DNA of 64,000 nt, taken from contig CAJNDS010002637.1 in NCBI GenBank assembly GCA_905221605.1, positions 124,001 through 188,000 of the forward strand. Direction: 5' to 3'. Below the pieces are notes generated by a model. It saw only the letters and a program-made list of their open reading frames with translations, ran no database searches and was not told where the DNA came from. Made by a program: the position numbers and the translations under genes. This document shows, piece after piece, positions 37,646 to 49,058 of this stretch. The stretch comes from Symbiodinium natans (lineage: Eukaryota > Sar > Dinophyceae > Suessiales > Symbiodiniaceae). The first letter of the stretch is position 1. The number at the start of each line of letters is the position of its first letter.

Positions 37646-37767
37646 GTGGGTGGCAGTGGTGTTGGCGGTGGCGGCAGCTTTGGCGGTGGCGGCAGCATTG
37701 GCGGTGGAGGCAGCGTTGGCGGTGGAGGCAGCATTGGCGGTGGCGGCGGTGGCAGCGGCGTGAAGGT
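37646..37767 (+). repeat. GGGGS-type glycine repeat
   Basis: The frame reads repeated GGGGS units (GGGGSFGGGGSIGGGGSV and so on) and then KVDGVGPDGCMAV. The same frame stays open into the GDPSS exon of copy F at 37902. It may be a coding exon of copy F like the Gly-rich linkers in the other copies, or a simple GGC/GGT-rich minisatellite. Confidence 0.55.
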
Positions 37768-37901
37768 CGATGGTGTGGGCCCAGATGGCTGCATGGCCGT
37801 ATGCTTTGAAGGCAGGTCATGCTGGTACGTGGCACCGTTCAGATTGCAATGGTTGCTGGTCAGCCTGCCTGTCACCAAGTCACCGAGTTCTTTTTGTTCA
37901 G

Positions 37902-40900
37902 GTGACCCGAGCTCCGTCCGCGAAAGCGCGCACTACAGGTATGTCGGTGAGAACCGGGGTGCCTATTCCCAGGCTGGCCAGGAGTAAGCTGTCACGAACC
38001 AATCGCCTTTTGGCACCGACCCTTCCTTTGGTCAGTAGTATAGTTCCATTCACGCGCCTGCATGACTTGAGCATGGCTTTGCTTTGCAGGCTTCCCAAAT
38101 CCAATTCGTTGGCGCAGGCAGGTTGGGAGCACGTTCCACTTAAAGCCCACGGTGGCAGTCAGAGCTGTTTTTTTTTGCAACAAACACTGATGCTGTGGGG
38201 CTTCAGTGCGGCTTCAGGAAAGGGCAACCTGGAAGAGGTGAGGACGGGCTATGTCGGCTGGAGGCCTTCACCTGAACTCGCGGCATTGTTTCTTGTTACG
38301 GCAGGCATGATCCAATTGGTCTGTCATCCTGAAGTGCGACTGCGCTTGTCTTTCATCTCCAGGTGCAGGGCAAGCTGTGTGGCCCTCATTTGCGCGCTTC
38401 TGCTTGTTGCTGTGGGCCACTTGACAAGCATTCAGCAGCTGCAGTTGGAGTATGTATGTTGGAGTGTCATTGGCGGTGACATCTCAAGCACCAGCGAGTT
38501 TTGGGATCAGAAGCCTGTTGCACACCTTCATCAAGCATCTCGCCCTTGACGTTTCTTACTGTAGCCCTCAGTGTACCCAAGCTGAAAGGACCGGCTTCTT
38601 TGCGCGCGGTCGCGCTTGTGGAATTTGTTGACTCTCTCCGAACCTCTGAACCAAAATCAGTACCCTGAAAGGCCCAAACCTGATCCCCTTTTGTGATGAT
38701 CTGGGCGGTAAGTGCAGTCCGTACAGGCTTGCTGGTGTGGCGGCTTTTCTTCTGGACACACGTAGCCGCAGATGAGATCATCCCCACGCCTAGCTACGAT
38801 GAGTTCGACTGCTACACCGGCTACCATGATTGGACAAACATGTGGGGTGGTCAGCACCAGGAGTATTGCTGCACACACTATGGCAGGGCATGCCCAAGGC
38901 ATCATGGCTGCAACGGTTCCTGGCGTTTGTCCAGCAAAGGCTAGCATGGTTGATGTGCTGAGTCTCTCAACTCCCTTTTCTTGATTGGTGCATGCCCAAG
39001 GCATCCCGTTCCTCCGAAGGTGATCTACCAGCACGTGCCGGTGTACACTCAACCCCACACCCATATTGTTCACGTGCCTGTCCCAGCCCCAGCGCACACC
39101 CAAGTGGTGTACCATACCCGCTATATTCACGATCACGCCCCCCAGCGTCAGTACAACTGCCGCGCCGGGTACTCGAACTGGTACTTCGGATGGTCGCACC
39201 ACAAGAAGGTGTGGTGCTGCCACCACACAAATCGCGGCTGTCCCGGAACCTGGCATGGCAGCTACCACCTGCACATGCACGTGATGCACGGGGTCGGCCA
39301 CGCCCACGGGCGCATCTACGACTGCGCGGCCGGATTCTCCAACTGGATGCAAGGTTGGTCCGACTCCAAGAAGGATTGGTGCTGCAGCCACGAGCACAAG
39401 GGCTGCGTCAAGTACCACTGCACCGGGCATGTGCCTCGGACCCCAAAACGGATTCGAAGAGCCATTCGATAATTCACGTTGAACGCTCGGGGGGAGCGAT
39501 TTGACGACTTGAGTCTGTCGCATGCGCTCTTGTCTGCTCGCACGAGCTTCTGACAAAGGCAGGCCAGTGGGACACGGCGAAGTCGGCGTGGTGCCTTGGT
39601 TCGAAAGCTGGGGATGCTCGGGGAAGCTACGAGGCGGCTGCCTAGCACACTGCGGAGTAGTGCGACCAGCGTGGCATTGCGGCATGCGCCGCCTTTGGCC
39701 TTTGCCAGCGCATGTGGCGTGCTGTGCTGAGGTGCTGCGCGCACTTCCAGAAGGGCTGCCCGCAGACCACGCTGTCTCCACTGAAGTGCGAGACCCCTTG
39801 TGAGATCCAAGGTGCGGGACATCTGGCTTGGGCATGCTTCTCTTAGTTGTTCTCACGTGCCAACGCCGCTGTACTGTACGAATGCGTTGATCCGAAATGC
39901 TCGCCACAGGAGAGACGGAGACGTGCATGAACCGCATCAAGTGGACCAAAGACAACGTGTTCGGAGACAAGGTCTGTGCATGTCTGTGCAGTGCAGTCGC
40001 ATGAAAGAAGCAAGCAAAGGGCTTGTTGGATCAGTCCCCAACTGATGCGAGGACAACAAGTGCGCTTTGGCCTACAGCAAGGTCCAGGTGGAGTGCGACG
40101 TGTGCCGATCCTGCTCCATCCAGGCGACAATCAGAATCCCACAAAACTCTTTCCAGGCTGATCCTCACATGTGTTCTAAATCTGCGCTCAACCGACCGAA
40201 ATCTGGAATGCAGGATGCGGGCTGCGGCACTCCGCAAGGCGCGGGCTCGCTCCCCTTCGACTGCGAAGCGGCCATCAACAACTTCTTCCGCGCCGCCTGG
40301 CCTGCTGGAGTTGCGTTGCTGGTACGTTGCGTTGTTGCAGACCTGTTGTGCGGTGGTGCCCGTAGTGCCTTTCGTGGCTGAGGCCTGGTCTCCAGAGAAG
40401 AAGCACTGGTGCTGCACCAAGCAGGGCAAGGGCTGCGAGGGAAAGAGCCCCCCCAGCGTGGATGCGGGCTACGGCATGGTCTGGAAGCACGTTCAGGCAG
40501 CGGGCATTCATAAGAATTCATGTGCCAAGTCCCTCTGCATGGTGCTGCAGTGTGCTGTGGTACAGGTGAACGGCTACTGGACGTGGGTGGCTGTGCATGG
40601 GCACGGCCATTTCAGCATGCCCTACGACTGCCATGCTGGCCTCGCCAACTGGCACACTGGCTGGTCTGCTGGCAAGAAGGTGCCTCGCGGCCGTTGTTCA
40701 ATGTCTGTGGAGTGTCACAGAACCCATGAGCCCTTGCCATGACTTGCAGGGCTGGTGCTGCAGCCACCAGCACTTGGGCTGCGCGGCCCCTGGCGGAGCA
40801 GGGGGCGGCGGAGGAGCAGGGGGCGGAGGCGCAGTGCACCACCACAGCCAAAGCCAAAGCTGCAGAGGCTCTCGTGTGTGCGTGCTCAGAGTTTTGGAGG

Positions 40901-43900
40901 CACCACCCACGTCATCCACGTGATCCACCACGGCGGGGGCGGCGGGGGCGGCTATCACAGCTGGACCCCAAACTGTCGTCTCGCAAGTGTTTGCATATCA
41001 GTGATCATCAGTGCCCCCCGCCCCCCCCGATCCACGATTTAAACTTAAGTTTAAATCTCCTCTTCCGAACGCAACAGCAGAGGTTTTCGCTGCCCAAGCC
41101 GGATCTTCCGGGTCCCCCTGAAAAAGGCCTACCAAGTCCCAATGGCATGTGCTCGTCAGGACTCAACAAGCAAGAATACCTCCGAGGGCCGACGCGATTC
41201 CCAGAAGGGCGCACAACACGTTGTTGAAAAGCACAAAGGCCGTGTGCTAAAACGCTTCCTTGAATTGAGGCCTCGGCCATATCCAGACTTAGCATTCCCA
41301 TCCATCTCGACCTGTCTTTTCAAAGTGTGTGGCTGTTCTTGACTCCGCAGCTGATTTTGTAGAGGGCAGTTGGTTTCAACAGCGTGTGTTCGCCTAAGGG
41401 TCTCTGATTTGTTCTTGGCTGTGCAGTTTACACAATTTGTACCGTTTTGCCCCTTGAATAAACTACCTAAGTTCTTCATATTGTGGAGAAGATAGTTGGC
41501 ATAGCGTAATGTCTCGCAATGATACAATTCGACAAGAAGCCTTCAGACTCTGGTTTGATATGAATGTTCTTGTAAAGACAACTAGCCCTGTGTCTTTTTC
41601 CGGCTTAACCGGTAGTTTAAACAAACTAGGCTAACCACAAGAGCAATGCTCTAATTTTTGCAGTGACTAAAGTGTGCACATTCTCAAAACATCATTAACG
41701 TAATGCAAGTTTATAAAAAAGGCCATATCTCACATTGTAGCTTAATATGCTGACCAGAGGCCACTCCTGCGCTTTTACTTCGTTAATGAACACCATTAGA
41801 TATTTCATCTGTTTCCATCATCAAGGAAACAATTTTCCCTTGATATGGGTTGACATTACGAACTGAACTATTGAATGCAGACTTCACTCAACCAAAGAAT
41901 AGGTTCATTAGGACTTCACTCCACGCAAGTGTTGCTTGCTACCCCCCGCCCCCCCCTCATGTGCCCACGTTTTCGACTTCTTCTCGACATATCCGGATGA
42001 ATTTCTTGTGTAGATGCTGTCTTGCTGAGCCATGCCTGCTCTGGCATCTGAGTCTCCTCTCTCCGAAAGCAAAAGAACAGCTTCTACTTGTTCGTACATG
42101 AACGTTCTTGCTACACGAAACTCCGTATTGGAGGCGAGATATCTTGATCTCCTATTATGCTAACGATACTGGTTGAATTTCTTACCGTTTTACTTTCGGA
42201 GTGAACTGACGTGATTAGAAATGCTGCATTCAAGTTAGATATTTGCATCCGTTTAAACAATAGACACCATCCAATACGCATGTGCTGATTAAATTGTTGG
42301 TTTTCACCATAAACAGTTGAGTGGCAACTTGACTGCCTATTATATCCAGCGAAGTTAGCTTAATCGATTTACGGCGTTAAGGTTTAAAGTGTAGATTATG
42401 TTGTAGATTTCACCTATTATTCAAACACGCGATGTAAAGTAACGGCCATCTGCTCCAGTTCTCAAAACAGAGACTAAATTCAATACGTTGTGTCCCAACA
42501 GCTATCCGGAGATGTGGAACCAAAACAGACTGGGACAGTACAGCGATTTCTACACCTGAAGGGCCTGAGGTGCCTGAAGTGCCGTACCGTCCCAATGTTT
42601 TCGGCCCAGGTGAGCAAAAACACCGCACCGAGCTGTCCCAAATAACTCGCAAAAAAAACCAATCTTTTCAGGGTGTCCGGAGGTGTCAAACCAAAGGGTT
42701 TGGGACAGTATAGCGTTTTGGCTTCTCTGGGCCCAAAAGAGTTGGACAGTATAGAATCTTCTGCACCTGAAGGGCCTGAAATGCTGTCTCGTCCCAATCG
42801 TTTTGGTTGGAGTCATGCGAAAACGCCGTACTGTCCCGATTCGCTGGGGGCTCTCAAAAAAAAGATTGTTCCTGATCTTTGTTTTTTTTTAAATGGTATT
42901 TTGGGATGGTACAGCCTGTACAGCGTTCTTTTGCTCCTCTGGGCCTAAAACGTGGGGACAGTGCAGCGTCTTCTGCACCTAAAGGGCCTCAAGTGCTGTA
43001 CTGTCCCAATGTCTTGGGTTCCGGTAGTGCAAAACGCCGTACTGTCCCGTACTGTCCCAAACAGCTCCAAAAAAACAATCTTTTCAGGGTCTCCGGAGAT
43101 GTGGAACCAGAAAATTGGGACAGTACCGCGTTTTTGCACCCGAAGTGCTGTGCTGTCCTAATCTTGGTGCAAATAAAAACGCTGTACCGTCTCAATCTTT
43201 TTGGTTTGCACCTCTGGAGACCCTCAGAAGATTGTGTGTCACTATTGTGTGTCTTGAGACTTTTGGGACAGTACAGCGTTTTTGCTCATCCGGGCCGAAA
43301 ACATTGGGACAGTGCCGCGTTTTCTGCGCCGGGCCTGACATGCTGTACTGTCCCAATCTTTGAGGCAACCAGGCCCTGGAGACCTTGAAAAGTTTTTTGT
43401 TTTGGGAGAGGCTGAGATCAACTGGGGCCACGTCTGGCTGAGTTACACAGAGACATGGCCTGGACGATTCCTGCATACATGCTGGAGTGCTGTAATTGAT
43501 GGAAACGCAGAATTACATGGCAAAGCCACGGGGAAGTGAATGTTAGATCTGCCCACAAGTTCCTAAAAGTGTACGTATCGTTGGGTGGCCAGAGTGGGAG
43601 GGTGGTTTTGGGGGAGATTCGCTCTGCTCTTGAAGCAGTATCGTATGTACATGTGAGCCGGCAATGAAGTCAGTAACCTTGTACATGGCACTCATCGCTG
43701 ACGCAACGTGCCGAAAAGATCAAGCGAAGCGTTTGCAACACAGCTATCCAAAACCTGCATTCTTTATAAATGCAAATATGCACGATGTCCTGATATCAGT
43801 AGCACGATATGAATGTCGCATTGATTTCAGAACTAATTAACTAATTGTTATTCGAGTTGATTGAAGTCGGTTTCCTTTGATTTGGACACTTCATGAATTC

Positions 43901-44365
43901 ACTGCCTCTCTTCAGATGCACCGCATGGTGCGAATTTCTAACCCTTTATTGCTTGTTGCTCAGATCACGCGCACCCGCCGTTCGCCGCGGGCCACGGCCA
44001 GATGTGGCACTGGAGCATGGCTGGAGGTGCGCGGCGCTTTCACGGCATACTGAACGGGTATCTCTCCGCATCTCTCTGCCAGGTGGCGGTGGACATTGGG
44101 CGCAAGTTGGCATGCACGGGCACCTGCCCTTCGACTGCCTGGCGCCTCGCCTCACCTCAGAACCATTGCGTGGCATCTTTGTTTTAAAGATTTGGTGTCT
44201 GGTGTTAACCGGATCTGGTGCAGGCCGGCGTCGCCAACTGGCAGACAGGCTGGTCACATCCCAAGAAGGCGCCTCTGCTCGGCCCAGCACTCCCAGCATG
44301 ATGTGGCACCATCACTGCCCCACAAGGTGTTCTGCTGCAATCACTTCGGCAACTCCTGCGCCTGA
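37902..44365 (+). CDS. WCC-module protein, copy F
   Basis: Exons: 37902 to about 37984 (GDPSSVRESAHYRYVGENRG), about 38363-38440 (RCRASCVALICALLLVAVGH, hydrophobic), about 38760-38898 (YTGYHDWTNMWGGQHQEYCC), intron 38899-39000, 39001-39439 (two modules), 39732-39811, 39910-39971, 40052-40123, 40214-40294, 40383-40496, 40566-40679, 40750 to about 40830, 40900 to about 40975, then about 3 kb of intron, 43964-44026, 44083-44138, 44224-44268 and 44327-44365 (VFCCNHFGNSCA, TGA). The intron at 38899 is absent from copy E and lies between 16-bp direct repeats. The GGAG| donor at 44027 is GT where A, D and E have GC; GC donors stand at 38899, 40124, 40295, 40497 and 44269. Joining the last four exons to this copy across 3 kb is inference; they could be a separate 3' fragment. 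Confidence 0.68.
40976..42489. other. Long intron or spacer in copy F
   Basis: Lower GC than its surroundings. No exon is recognised; the C-rich run near 41020 and 41942 is low complexity. Confidence 0.4.
42490..43380. repeat. GGGACAGTACAGCG satellite
   Basis: Imperfect units of about 170-210 bp. Landmarks: GGGACAGTAYAGCG in one orientation, its inverse CGCCGTACTGTCCC, CACCTGAAGGGCCTGAAGTGC, and TTTTCAGGGTSTCCGGAG. Because both orientations are interleaved, transcripts could form many small hairpins. Frames on both strands remain open in patches but have no independent support. Confidence 0.8.
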
Positions 44366-45496
44366 GAGATTGTTCTCCTGACCATTTAGCTTCTTCCTTA
44401 CTGCTCGCCTGGCTAGCGAAGGCTGTCAGTGGCCAGTGCAGATGGAAACAACAGTTCAACACGATAGCAGTGTAGCAGTGCAGCCGTGCAGCAGTGCAGC
44501 AGCGGTGTGGCTGAATGGGCTTACTGGACCACTAGGTCACTAGGTCAGTAGGTCGCTGTGCCATAGTTTTCCTCGTACGGTGAAGACTGTAAAAGGAGGA
44601 TGCACAGTGACACTAAACAAACATGTAGCGACTGGGATTCGTGCATTCGTGCATGCATCCGCTACAGTGACTACAGGCAGCTTGTTCCGATGCAGACCAG
44701 GAATGGAGAACTACCAGCTCCTGAAAGCATCGGCCCTGCAGTTGCCACATGTTGCCACTAGAAGTCACCAGCATCTGCCAGTCGAAAACAGCACTAAGAT
44801 GCAGAACGCCTGTACCGGCCGTTGTTTTTCCTTGGTGGAGGGGGGGGTAAAATGTTGAACTTGATTCGTGGCAACGAAACCCGTGCTTTGTTCCCGGATG
44901 TGTGCAAAGATTCATGTTCGTGGAATGCGGGGTGTGCTCCCTCTTGGGGACTCTGCGGTGCTTGCCAGAATCATTCACGCCTAGCCGTGTACTTCAAACT
45001 AGAGCATCCCAATATAGTGCATCCGCCAAAATTGGCACCGAAACAATCGTGGGAGCCTCACGCCTGCACTAATTTGCGACATATGCTTTGTACCTTTCAA
45101 CAACTGTAGAACTGCTGACGCTTGACTGCCTGAAACATGGGGCAAAACAAGTGCAGACTGTCTTGTCAGGATGTTTTAACCCTGCTTCTGGTTGGATGCA
45201 AGAAGAGCCAACCGACTCCCACTTGTGCTGCCTTTGCTAGTCCTTTAGGCTCAGGCTTGATGCAAATGCCCGCATGGAGTTGGGCAAACTGACGTGGGCC
45301 GCACTCCAAGCTGGAGGGCCATTCAAGCAGCATCAACATTTTGGACTCGCTTCGGAAGGTCCAGCATGTCCAGCTGAGGTCTCCATACAATGTGCCAGTC
45401 TGGAAGCCTAGCTAGCCTGCGCCAGCCAGCACCGCGTGTACCCCGCGGTTGCGGGTTTCCTTTCTTCTTGACTGCTACGGGCGCTCAATTCTTCAG
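44366..45496. other. Intergenic, nothing recognised
   Basis: Downstream of copy F. Short CAGTGCAGCAG runs near 44475-44505; otherwise no structure and no convincing exon. Confidence 0.4.
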
Positions 45497-46006
45497 CTGT
45501 GCAAGGCCCAGCCCGACGATTGCTGGATTCCTCCAGCAAGCGGAGGAGACTGCCTTCGAAGCCCAAAGACCCGGAACATCAACGTCTCTTCCATGAGGAC
45601 AACTTGGCTTTGCTGAGAGCCCGTGCACAGTTCACTCCGCGTGGGAAGCCCAGAAAGCATCATCAAGCCTGGTGAGCTTAGTAGCCTGCAAAGCATCAGC
45701 ATACAGCAGCCGTGGGCATATGTGGGCATAGTTTGCTTTGCGAGAACACCTAGGCAAAGCTCGCGAGAGACGTGCCGAGGCGTTCTGGAGCATAGCTGCG
45801 TAGTGCCTTCAGACGCTTTCCTTTCATGACCTCCAGGAAAGCCCAGAAAGTGCCAGCGCGCGAATGAGCAGGGAGCTTTCAACTTCACCTGTTTGCCTGG
45901 GACGTGCCCCCACCTGCATGTCGCGAAGAGTGAGTTGCCAGAGCAGCTTCGGGAAACTCGGGAACCCGCAAATCGATCTGTTGGAGTGCAGTCTCAACTT
46001 TTCAAG
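45497..46006 (+). CDS. Candidate exons of an unknown gene
   Basis: Three stretches look coding. About 45497-45671 reads LLDSSSKRRRLPSKPKDPEH then FHEDNLALLRARAQFTPRGK and ends before GTGAGC. About 45732-45798 reads FALREHLGKARERRAEAFWS. 45837-46006 follows CTCCAG and reads KPRKCQRANEQGAFNFTC, then LPGTCPHLHVAKSELPEQLR, ending AAG|GTCAGC. The peptides are charged and non-repetitive, with plausible acceptors and donors, but reading phases between the pieces do not all agree, so borders are provisional. A further piece at about 46290-46410 (TFQDAIQGLGSFGTIFSF) may belong too. No family recognised. Confidence 0.35.
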
Positions 46007-46885
46007 GTCAGCGGCTGAAGGGCACCGCGTCTACCCATGCTTCGCCGCTGCAAGAGGAGAGCTGCACCTTGTTTCTTGGAGATGCCCCACCCACTTCCTT
46101 CTACGATGCACGTTCTTTCTCTTTTGTACTGTAGTAAGACTGAATCAGAAGCTCTTTATATCGACGGTTGGGAATTAAGGCGTTCGGTTCCCTCTCAGAA
46201 GCGTAGAGTCTGCAATCATCTCGTGTAACCATGATTAACCATGCGCACACACTTGTTTTAGCTCAGCTCAGACGCGAGTGTGAGGAGCCTGTCGAAGAGC
46301 TTTCGCGCACGTGGCTGGTCTGCAGCTAGATTCCAGCGCCCTGGGAACGTGCGCACGTTTCAAGATGCCATTCAAGGCCTTGGCAGCTTTGGCACCATCT
46401 TCAGCTTTTGAATAGCTTCTTGTGTTTTTTGTGTCCGGGCTTTGACAACAGGGCATCGAGCTGGGGTTGCCCCACATGCCATGACTACTGCGTAGCTTAC
46501 CGAGGAGGCCTTGGCACTGACCTGGGTTCATTATTCACATCACCCGGCTCGCTGTTCCGGCCCATGGGCGATTTGTGGAGAACTTCCCGCCCCCCCACCC
46601 CGCCCCCCAAATAAGTTCAAGCACCCAACAAGCGAGCGACATGAGTGACCAAGACCCTGATCACAACGGGTGCTCATATGGGAAGTGAATCAGAGGCGGG
46701 TAACCCATATATCGAAGTGCAACTGCTAGTACTACTGAGATCTAAATCAATAAATCAAATGTTTCACGATCCTCCCAACATTTCCCTCCCAAAGGCCTTG
46801 GTTTTCCCGATTCTCAGGCTGCGTGAGCTGGATCGAAAGGTCAGAGGTTGGGCCTACATGTTGCAGTGCCTTGTTCTCCGAAAGG

Positions 46886-46918
46886 TGACACGCACACGCA
46901 CACGCACGCGCACACGCA

Positions 46919-47011
<93 letters not shown>

Positions 47012-48776
47012 CACACCCAAACCCACACATCCCACCCACCCAACACACCCCCACAACCCCCCACACCCCCACACCCCCACCCCCCACCCCCACACCCCCA
47101 CCCCACCCCCCACACCCCACCCCACACCCACACCCCACACACCCACACACCCCACACACCCACACCACACCCCACACACCCCACACACACACCCCACACA
47201 CCCACACACCCACACACCCACACACCCCCACACACCCCCACACACCCCACACCCCCACACCCACAACACCACCCACACCCACACACCCACACACCCACAC
47301 ACCCACACACCCACACACCCACACCCACACACCCACACACCCACACACCCCACACACACCCACACACCCACACACCCACACACCCACAACACCCACACCC
47401 CACACACCCACACCCCACACACCCCACACCCCACACACCCACACACCCACACCCCACCACCCACACACCCACACACCCACACCACACACCCACACACCCC
47501 ACACACCCACACACACCCACACACCACACACACCCCACACACCCACACACCCCACACCCCCACACCACACACACCCCCACACCCACCACCCACACACCCC
47601 ACACCCACACACCCACACACCCACACACCCACACCCCACACCACCACCCACCACCCACCACCCCCACCCCACCCCACACCCCCACCCCACCCCCACCCCC
47701 CCCCCCACCCACCCCCACCCCCACACCCACACCCCACACCCACACCCCACCCCCCACCCCCACCCCCACCCCCACCCCCACCCCCCCCCCCCCCGCAACC
47801 CCCCCACCCCCGCCCCCCGCACACCCGCACACCCGCACACCCGCACGCCCGCCGCCAGCACCCCGCCCGCCCGGCCCCCCCCGCCCGCCCGCCGCCCACG
47901 CCCACCACCCCCTCCCACGCGCCCACGCACCCACGCACCCACCGCACACACCACACACGCACGCACACACGCACACACGCACACACGCACCCACGCACCC
48001 ACGCACCCCGCACCCACGCACCACACACAGCACGCACCCACGCACACACGCACCACACGCACACACGCACACACGCACACCGCACCCACCACGCACCCAC
48101 GCACCCGCACGCACACACGCACGCACCCACGCACCACGCCACCACGCCACGCACTCCGCACACACGCACACACGCACACACGCACGCACCCACGCACGCA
48201 CGCACGCACCCGCAGCACGCCCCACACGCACCCACGCACCCACCACCGCACACGCACCCACGCACACACGCACACACGCACGCACACACGCACCACACGC
48301 ACACACGCACGCGCACCACACGCACACACGCACAACCACGCACACACCACGCCGACGCAACTCACCACGCACACCACGCACACACGCACGCCACCGCACA
48401 CACGCAACTCACCGCACACGCACACACGCACGCACACACACACGCACGCACACGCACACACGCTCACACACGCACCACGCGTCACACGCTCACACACGCC
48501 GCACACACACGCGCACACGCACACACGCACACCACACATACACGCACACACGCACACCCGCACCACGCCACACGCGCACACACGCACACCCTCACACACG
48601 CACCCACCCACCCACCCACCCACCCACACCCACACCCACACCCACACCCACACCCACACCCACACACCCACACCACCCACACACCCCCACACACACACCC
48701 CCACAACCCACACACCCACACACCCCACACACCCACACACCCACACACCACACCCACACACACACACACACACAGT
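46886..48776. repeat. 1.9-kb CA-type microsatellite with variants
   Basis: Starts as CGCACA, becomes pure (CA)n from about 46922 to 47010, then CCCACA/CCACAC-rich DNA to about 47810, CGCACA-rich DNA to about 48600, and CCCACA again to the end. A reverse GT run (48788-48801) follows directly and could pair with the last CA run. Frames of 500-750 codons on both strands are artefacts. Confidence 0.97.
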
Positions 48777-48852
48777 GGCTCACAGAGTGTGTGTGTGTGT
48801 GGTTCTTGCAAGCATCTCCCCACTCACCGAAGTAGATGTTCGCACTTTGCAG

Positions 48853-49058
48853 GCTTCGACGCGCGCTTCAGGTCTATGGAGAAGGCCACGTGCAACACTG
48901 CGCGGGTGTATCATGTAAAGCGCCTTTGGAACCTACTCATGCGCGCGAGTAGACAGGCAGTGGCTTCAGCAGCGGACTTGGCAGCTGCCTCTTCGAGGCC
49001 AGTTTTCCCGCACGTAAATCCAAGGCCCAAGAGAGCTTCAAAAAACACAAAACGGTAA
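48853..49058 (+). CDS. Candidate terminal exon, unknown protein
   Basis: After the acceptor CTTTGCAG the frame reads GFDARFRSMEKATCNTARVY, HVKRLWNLLMRASRQAVA and SAADLAAASSRPVF, and ends in a basic tail (RPKRASKNTKR) and TAA at 49056-49058. Composition is typical of a real basic, helical C-terminus. It may be the end of the gene whose earlier exons lie at 45.5-46.0 kb, with the CA array inside an intron; this link is inference. Confidence 0.45.

Noticed and set aside
46645-49058. Frames of 500-757 codons rich in His-Thr-Pro or Cys-Val-Gly
   Set aside because: They read the CA-type repeat. Only the last 68 codons after 48853 look coding and are listed separately.
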